Source of the DNA: Flintibacter muris
GTDB taxonomy: Bacteria > Bacillota > Clostridia > Oscillospirales > Oscillospiraceae
Reading direction: 5' to 3'
Length of the DNA stretch: 45,550 nucleotides
Assembly: GCF_943192995.1 (NCBI RefSeq)
Contig: NZ_CALPCP010000028.1
Location: 1-45,550 of the forward strand
Shown piece after piece: positions 41,038 to 45,550 of the stretch; within the stretch, counting starts at the first letter, position 1, and the number at the start of each line of letters is the position of its first letter. The notes under the pieces are model-generated. The model was not told where the DNA came from. It was given only the letters and a program-made list of their open reading frames with translations, and made no database searches. The position numbers and the translations under genes are program-made.

Positions 41038-42606
41038 TTATCTCAGATAATTCAGCGGGTTCACTGCGGTGCCGCCAACGCGGACCTCAAAGTGGCAGTG
41101 TACGCCAGTGGAGCGGCCGGTGGAGCCAGCCTTGGCGATGGTCTGGCCCTGGTAAACCTTCTGACCCACAGAAACCACCAGACTGGAGTTGTGGGCGTAG
41201 TAGGTTTCAACGCCGTTGTCGTGGCGGATCACAACCAGATTGCCATAGCTGCCGTTATAACCGGCCTTGATGACCGTGCCGCCGTCCGCGGCGTGGACAG
41301 CTTCACCATAGGTGGCGTGGATGTCGATTCCGGAGTGGTAGCTGTAGCTGCCAAAAATTCTCCGTCCGCCGAAGTAAGAATTGATGCGGTGGCTGCTGAC
41401 AGGCCAGATATAGGTGCCCTTGGAGGCGGTCTTGGGCTTCTCCTTGGTCCCCACGGCCTTCACCGTAGTGGTGGGCTCCCGAAGGGTAAGGGTATCCGTC
41501 ACTGTGCGCTCCCGCTCATAGCCGTTGACGTAAATCACGTCAGCCTGAACCTGGGCCTCCCCCTCCTCGCCCTGGGTGATGACCTTGGAGTCGCCCTTAT
41601 ACATGGAGTCGTCCTTGACTTCCTCCACCGGGCAGGCGATTGCCTCAGTATAGGTTATGTGCTCTGTGGTCTGAACGGAAAGGGCGGGGACAATCTCCTT
41701 TACGTTTAGTACGTCGCCCACCATCAGCCGGTTAATATTGGCCTGGGGATTGAGCTCCATCAGGTCACTGAGGGACATGTCGTTGCGGTAGGCAATGCCG
41801 TTGTAGGTGTCACCCTTGACCACGGTGTAGGTGGTCTCGCCGGTGGTGTTGGCCTTCAGGGCCTCCTCGATCTGGCCTACGCTCATCAAATTGTCCACCG
41901 CGTAGACGGGGCTAACGGACAGGTCCTCCACAAATTCCACGGAGGTTGTGGCATCAGTGACATATTCCGCCTTAATGCCGTCCAGCATGGTATTCAGGGC
42001 AGTCTCGTCCTTCACCACGCCCACAACCTGACCGCCCAGCATGACCTGATAGGCCCGCAGCTGGTCGCTGAGCTCATTGAGCTGTCCGTAGAAGTAGTTG
42101 CTGATGTCCTGCTCCCGGCTCAGGTCGCTTTTCAGGGTGAGGGCAAAGCTGTAATCAATGTTGCTGTCCACCTGGTAATCGTAGCCCAGCAACTGGCTGC
42201 CCCGGGTTTCCACCGTCCGGATGGCTTGGTCTACCACACTCTGGTCGGCTACCACGCCCACCTCCTGGCCGTCCACAATGACGGCGTAGCTGGTGGAGTA
42301 GAGGGTGGTAAGCGTGAGGGCGGTGCCCAAAGCCCCGGCTACCAGTAGAAAGGAGACGGGTCCCACCGCCAGCGTACCGGCGGCGGCGCCGTGGAACAGA
42401 TGGGCCCAGCGGCGGAAATGGATACGAGCCCACTCCCGCATACCTTTGACATAGAGCTTAAACTCCGCCCGCCAGTCCGTATCGGCGGGGGCCTGGACCG
42501 GAGGCTGGGCCTGTTGGGGCGCTATAGTCGGGTTGTGCCCCTTGGGCTGCTCCTGCCCCACAACGGGAAGGCGGGCAGTCCAGCTCTGATCCTGAGATTG
42601 GTTCAT
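41038..42606 (-). CDS. Membrane-anchored M23 peptidase with LysM and G5 domains
   Basis: 522 residues. A cytoplasmic, Gln/Pro-rich start (1-50) precedes one membrane helix (about 73-101). Outside lie a LysM domain (260-303: YTVVKGDTYNGIAY ... LMVGDVLNV), a G5 domain (about 310-387) and a C-terminal LytM/M23 endopeptidase (about 405-522). Zinc ligands H424 and D428 (HSGIDIH) and H503/H505 (GVHCHFEV) are present, so it should be active. Such enzymes cut peptidoglycan cross-bridges in growth, division or sporulation. AGAGGTGA precedes the ATG; a longer frame to 42765 is leader sequence. Confidence 0.93.
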   Translation of the reverse strand: MNQSQDQSWTARLPVVGQEQPKGHNPTIAPQQAQPPVQAPADTDWRAEFKLYVKGMREWARIHFRRWAHLFHGAAAGTLAVGPVSFLLVAGALGTALTLTTLYSTSYAVIVDGQEVGVVADQSVVDQAIRTVETRGSQLLGYDYQVDSNIDYSFALTLKSDLSREQDISNYFYGQLNELSDQLRAYQVMLGGQVVGVVKDETALNTMLDGIKAEYVTDATTSVEFVEDLSVSPVYAVDNLMSVGQIEEALKANTTGETTYTVVKGDTYNGIAYRNDMSLSDLMELNPQANINRLMVGDVLNVKEIVPALSVQTTEHITYTEAIACPVEEVKDDSMYKGDSKVITQGEEGEAQVQADVIYVNGYERERTVTDTLTLREPTTTVKAVGTKEKPKTASKGTYIWPVSSHRINSYFGGRRIFGSYSYHSGIDIHATYGEAVHAADGGTVIKAGYNGSYGNLVVIRHDNGVETYYAHNSSLVVSVGQKVYQGQTIAKAGSTGRSTGVHCHFEVRVGGTAVNPLNYLR

Positions 42607-42673
42607 GGAAATCACCTCTTGTTCCGAGGGAAAAATGACAATTATGAAATAAGAGTTACAAAATGGTAACAAT

Positions 42674-42702
42674 AATATACATGTTTTCCCGTCTACAGTC
42701 AA
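42674..42702 (-). promoter_or_regulatory. Promoter of the M23 peptidase gene
   Basis: On the minus strand TTGACT (42697-42702) and TATATT (42674-42679), 17 bases apart, about 68 bases before the start codon. Confidence 0.75.
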
Positions 42703-42755
42703 CCCCTTTTTTCGCCTTGAAACAAAAAGTTCACAAAAAAAGTGTACAAAATTTA

Positions 42756-42787
42756 AACGCCGCATAAAAATATACGGCGTTCTTTTT
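42756..42787. terminator. Terminator after the tail-anchored protein gene
   Basis: AACGCCG / CGGCGTT with a 12-base AT-rich loop; CTTTTT follows on the plus strand and TAAATTTT on the minus strand. For the minus-strand gene ending at 42830 it is the nearest stop signal. Confidence 0.65.
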
Positions 42788-42829
42788 CAAAATTGTGTAT
42801 AAAGTGACAAATAGCCCAAGATATTGTGG

Positions 42830-43126
42830 TTACAGCAGCATCCGCAGGGCGAAGGCCAGCGTCATAAGGACAACAGCCACGCTGGCGCAGGCGTCCAGCC
42901 TCCAGGCCTGCCGTTCCCGGCGGGCCCGGCGACGCTCCTCCGGGGTCAGGGTGAGCACCACCGGGCGGAAGGCGGGCTCCTCCTCCAAAATCCACTGTTC
43001 CTCTTCGGGCTGGCGGGCCAGACTGTCTTTCTGGGTCAGGGTATGCTGGCGGCGGAGCTCATCCAGGTTGATAATGTTCCCGGAACAGGGAAAAACATTA
43101 GATGTTTTATGGTATATGGTCTTCAT
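42830..43126 (-). CDS. Small tail-anchored protein of unknown function
   Basis: 98 residues. The first 75 are hydrophilic, with an Arg/Glu-rich stretch TPEERRRARRERQ (61-73), and the last 20 (about 79-97) form one membrane helix, so it is probably tail-anchored with the charged part in the cytoplasm. No family recognised. GGAGGGG precedes the ATG at 43126. The M23 peptidase gene follows on the same strand but has its own promoter. Confidence 0.72.
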   Translation of the reverse strand: MKTIYHKTSNVFPCSGNIINLDELRRQHTLTQKDSLARQPEEEQWILEEEPAFRPVVLTLTPEERRRARRERQAWRLDACASVAVVLMTLAFALRMLL

Positions 43127-43200
43127 AGATGTCCCCTCCATATTTTTAATGATAGGGTAAGTTTAGACCAAAAGCTGTCCCAAAAACCGGACTATTACTA

Positions 43201-43255
43201 TGTCCGGCCTGTGGCTGCCCCTGCATGTGGCAGCAGAGCTGATGATTGCTATAAT
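43201..43255. repeat. Family B repeat, copy 5
   Basis: A degraded palindrome GTCCGGCCTGTGGCTGCCCC, then tail CTGCATGTGGCAGCAGAGCTGATGATTGCT, matching copy 1. The next bases make TTGCTATAATC, a -10-like sequence. Confidence 0.65.
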
Positions 43256-43331
43256 CAGGAATATACAACATTTGTTCGAAATTGTCAAGAGAAATATCAA
43301 AAATTTGTTCGAGTGTCCCGATCTGCCGCCA

Positions 43332-43408
43332 TTGGGGCACTTCCCCCCTACTACTATATTATACAGACGTACAAAGGGAAAAAAGGTTCCCTTTGTATGT
43401 GTTTTTTT
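43332..43408 (+). promoter_or_regulatory. Promoter followed at once by a terminator-like hairpin
   Basis: TTGGGG (43332-43337) and TATATT (43355-43360) are 17 bases apart. The expected transcript would begin near 43367 and run straight into ACAAAGGGAA / TTCCCTTTGT (43371-43398) and a T-run (43402-43408). If used, it yields a 40-base RNA or an attenuated typA transcript. Confidence 0.45.
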
Positions 43409-43418
43409 GCGGCTTGTG

Positions 43419-43447
43419 TTGATTTTTTGGGGAGATGGGGGTATAAT
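43419..43447 (+). promoter_or_regulatory. Main promoter of typA
   Basis: TTGATT (43419-43424), 17 bases, perfect TATAAT (43442-43447); transcription would start near 43454, leaving a leader of about 38 bases. Confidence 0.85.
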
Positions 43448-43491
43448 GCTTTGGCTTATTGAGAAATCCACAGATTTGAGGTGCCATTCCC

Positions 43492-45321
43492 ATGAAAAAT
43501 GAGAAATTAAGAAATATCGCTATCATCGCCCACGTGGACCACGGCAAGACCACCCTGGTGGACGAGATGCTCAAGCAGTCCGGTGTCTACCGGGAGAACC
43601 AGGCCGTAGCCGACCGGGTGATGGACTCGGGGGACCTGGAGCGGGAGCGGGGCATTACCATCACCGCCAAGAACACCGCCGTGCAGTACGGTGATGTGAA
43701 GATCAACATTGTGGACACCCCGGGCCACGCCGACTTCGGCGGCGAGGTGGAGCGGATTTTGAAGATGGTAAACGGAGTTATCCTTTTGGTTGACGCCGCT
43801 GAGGGTCCCATGCCCCAGACCCGGTTTGTGCTGTCCAAAGCGCTGGAGCTGGGCCACCGGGTGATTGTGGTGGTGAATAAGATCGACCGTCCCGACCAAC
43901 GGGTTTACGAAGTGATAGACGAGTGCCTGGAGCTGCTGCTGGATCTGGATGCCACCGACGAACAGCTGGACTCCCCCATGCTGTTCTGTTCCGGCCGTCA
44001 GGGTACTGCCTCTGTCCAGCCCGACGTGGCGGGCAGCGACTTAAAGCCCCTCTTTGATACCATCATTGACTATATCCCTGCCCCCGAGGTGGACCTGGAG
44101 GCCCCCTTCCAGATGCTGGTGTCCTCCATTGACTACAACGAGTTTGTAGGCCGTATCGCCATTGGACGCATTGAGCGGGGCCGGGTGAAGCAGAACCAGG
44201 AGATCGCGGTGTGCAACTACCACGATCCAGACGCCGCCCCCCAGAAGGCCAAGGCCACCGCCCTGTACCAGTTTGACGGCCTGGCCAAGGTCCCCGTCCA
44301 GGAGGCGGAGGCCGGCAGCATTGTGGCCATGAGCGGCATTGGCGACGTCACCATTGGCGATACCGTCTGCGCCCCTGACGCGGTGGAGCCCATTGAGTTT
44401 GTCCAGATTTCTGCCCCCACCATTGAGATGACCTTTTCTGTCAATGACTCCCCCTTTGCCGGGCGGGAGGGCAAGTATGTTACCAGCCGTCAGCTTCGGG
44501 ACCGGCTGTTCCGGGAGACGCTGAAGGATGTGTCCCTGAAGGTATCTGAGGTGGAGGGCTCCACCGACTCCTTCAATGTGGCGGGCCGGGGCGAGATGTC
44601 TCTGTCCATCCTCATTGAGACTATGCGCCGGGAAGGCTATGAACTCCAGGTGTCTCCCCCCCGCGTACTGTACAAGGAGATCGACGGTGTAAAGTGCGAG
44701 CCCCTGGAGCGGCTGGTGGTAGACGTGCCCGCCGACTGTGTGGGTGCGGTTATGGAAAAGATCGGTTCCCGCAAGGGTGACCTGCTGGAGATGAACCCGG
44801 TGGGCGACCGGATGAAAATTGACTTCCTGGTCCCTTCCCGCGGCCTGTTCGGCTACCGCAGCGAATTTTTGACCGACACCAAGGGCGAGGGTATCATGGC
44901 CTCTGTCTTTGACTCCTACGCCCCTGTCAAGGGGGAGATCAGCCGCCGGTCCACCGGCTCCCTGGTGGCCTTTGAGACAGGCGAGGCGGTGACTTACGGC
45001 CTGTTCAACGCCCAGGAGCGGGGCGCGCTGTTTATCGGTGCCGGAACCCCCGTCTACGGCGGTATGATCGTGGGTGAGTGTCCCAAGGCGGAGGACATCT
45101 CCGTCAACGTGTGCAAAAAGAAGCAGCTGACCAACATGCGTGCCTCCGGCTCCGACGAGGCCCTGCGTCTGGTTACCCCCCGCCAGCTCTCCCTGGAGCA
45201 GTGCCTGGAGTTTTTGGCTGACGATGAGCTGCTGGAGTGTACCCCGGAAAACCTCCGGCTCCGCAAGCGCCTGCTGGACCACGGCGCCCGTATGCGGGAG
45301 GCTTCCAAGAAAAAAGGATAA
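43492..45321 (+). CDS. typA: Translational GTPase TypA/BipA
   Basis: 609 residues, the normal length. A ribosome-binding GTPase related to EF-G, needed for ribosome assembly and growth under cold or other stress. GTPase motifs: [10 protein letters not shown] (13-22), [25 protein letters not shown], and NKIDRP. Domain III-V follow with [19 protein letters not shown], typical of BipA. GAGGTG precedes the ATG. Own promoter and terminator; monocistronic. Confidence 0.97.
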   Translation: MKNEKLRNIAIIAHVDHGKTTLVDEMLKQSGVYRENQAVADRVMDSGDLERERGITITAKNTAVQYGDVKINIVDTPGHADFGGEVERILKMVNGVILLVDAAEGPMPQTRFVLSKALELGHRVIVVVNKIDRPDQRVYEVIDECLELLLDLDATDEQLDSPMLFCSGRQGTASVQPDVAGSDLKPLFDTIIDYIPAPEVDLEAPFQMLVSSIDYNEFVGRIAIGRIERGRVKQNQEIAVCNYHDPDAAPQKAKATALYQFDGLAKVPVQEAEAGSIVAMSGIGDVTIGDTVCAPDAVEPIEFVQISAPTIEMTFSVNDSPFAGREGKYVTSRQLRDRLFRETLKDVSLKVSEVEGSTDSFNVAGRGEMSLSILIETMRREGYELQVSPPRVLYKEIDGVKCEPLERLVVDVPADCVGAVMEKIGSRKGDLLEMNPVGDRMKIDFLVPSRGLFGYRSEFLTDTKGEGIMASVFDSYAPVKGEISRRSTGSLVAFETGEAVTYGLFNAQERGALFIGAGTPVYGGMIVGECPKAEDISVNVCKKKQLTNMRASGSDEALRLVTPRQLSLEQCLEFLADDELLECTPENLRLRKRLLDHGARMREASKKKG

Positions 45322-45327
45322 GTCTGT

Positions 45328-45352
45328 GGCCCTCCGAAATATTCGGAGGGCC
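45328..45352 (+). terminator. Terminator of typA
   Basis: GGCCCTCCGAA / TTCGGAGGGCC with loop ATA, followed by GTGTCTTGTCTTG. The T-tract is broken, but the stem is very strong. Confidence 0.75.
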
Positions 45353-45362
45353 GTGTCTTGTC

Positions 45363-45391
45363 TTGACGGGATAAAAGGTTTTCACTATAAT
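45363..45391 (+). promoter_or_regulatory. Promoter in front of the gene remnant
   Basis: TTGACG (45363-45368), 17 bases, perfect TATAAT (45386-45391). Only nine bases separate it from the remnant's first ATG. Confidence 0.65.
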
Positions 45392-45399
45392 GACCACAG

Positions 45400-45474
45400 A
45401 TGGAAGCAATCCGTCAGTTGAAGTTTGTACTGGCCTGGGGTGAGATGCACCGGGATGAGCTGATGCAGAACTGA
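45400..45474 (+). pseudogene. Remnant of a DUF4160-type gene (C-terminus only)
   Basis: 24 residues, MEAIRQLKFVLAWGEMHRDE to the stop, resembling the last part of DUF4160 proteins (leucine-rich helix then WxELHRDEL). The N-terminal 50-60 residues that hold most of the family's core are missing; an in-frame stop lies at 45391-45393. DUF4160 genes often form pairs with DUF2442 genes, but no such gene follows within the window. Confidence 0.45.
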
Positions 45475-45550
45475 GAAGCTGTACCAATAGATAAAAAGGT
45501 GCTATAATGAGGGTATGATACAGAAAAATGAGAGACGCAGGTATGCGAGC

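Noticed and set aside
45515..45550. Possible start of a gene at the right edge (MIQKNERRRYAS, or another frame from 45527)
   Set aside because: Only about 12 codons are visible and the ribosome site is ambiguous; a TATAAT at 45503-45508 lacks a convincing -35 box.

Overview
The window looks like the chromosome of a high-GC, spore-forming member of the Clostridia, most likely the Oscillospiraceae (Flavonifractor / Lawsonibacter / Oscillibacter type). The grounds are: a complete GerA-type germinant receptor operon, a SpoVB-like flippase, a T-box leader for glycyl-tRNA synthetase, AGGAGG ribosome sites almost everywhere, strongly GC-rich third codon positions, and intergenic spaces full of small palindromic repeats. 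The genus is inference from gene content; no rRNA gene lies in the window. Two tandem A-rich rRNA-type promoters at 19-162 point off the left edge.

Layout, left to right. 1-3968 (minus): gerAA-gerAC-gerAB receptor operon. 4333-5196 (plus): membrane-anchored XRE regulator. 5229-7423 (minus): overlapping chain of S4 RNA-binding protein (RqcP), ApbE flavin transferase, NusG-domain-II protein and Gx transporter. 7495-10758 (minus): HU, MazG, SpoVB-like flippase. 10788-14166 (minus): unknown protein, SAH/MTA deaminase, purine nucleoside phosphorylase, zinc-ribbon protein; the middle two form a nucleoside salvage route. 14530-19749 (plus): the most interesting locus, four genes encoding an alanine-racemase-like protein without its catalytic lysine and tyrosine, a D-aspartate-ligase-like ATP-grasp enzyme, an aspartate/glutamate racemase, and a Mur ligase with a degenerate acetylglutamate-kinase-like tail. 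19991-23187 (minus): Pth, PRPP synthetase, a GlmU acetyltransferase domain standing alone, an HD protein. 23285-28800: proline biosynthesis (proA, proB, proC) broken up by a LysE exporter with its divergent LysR regulator and a PARG-like protein. 28977-32147 (plus): GntR-ABC-permease operon. 32487-33899: thiolase and a 43-residue protein. 34130-35020: AT-rich island with one possible membrane protein and a broken reading frame. 35021-37633: TadA with a small partner, then MnmG. 37824-40850: metallo-hydrolase, T-box leader, small protein, glycyl-tRNA synthetase. 41038-43126 (minus): M23 peptidase with LysM and G5, and a tail-anchored small protein. 43492-45321 (plus): TypA/BipA. The right edge holds a remnant of a DUF4160-type gene.

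Three palindromic repeat families fill the longer gaps. Family A (about 130-190 bp, double hairpins at each end) lies at 12754, 27864, 32156, 33992 and 37659. Family B (short GGGGCGGCC palindrome with a tail ending GATGATTGCT in most copies) lies at 3993, 14371, 19781, 24563 and 43201. A different palindromic element (C) sits at 16916. One family B copy seems to provide the -35 region for the D-aspartate/Mur operon.

Gene-poor stretches over 300 bases: 3969-4332 (repeat B plus promoter), 14167-14529 (repeat B, promoter, possible leader peptide), 32148-32486 (repeat A), 33900-34491 (terminator, repeat A, a lone hairpin, AT-rich DNA), 43127-43491 (repeat B, a terminator-like hairpin and two promoters). 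The stretch 38724-39020 is slightly shorter and is the T-box leader. No tRNA, rRNA, CRISPR array, transposase or phage gene was seen.
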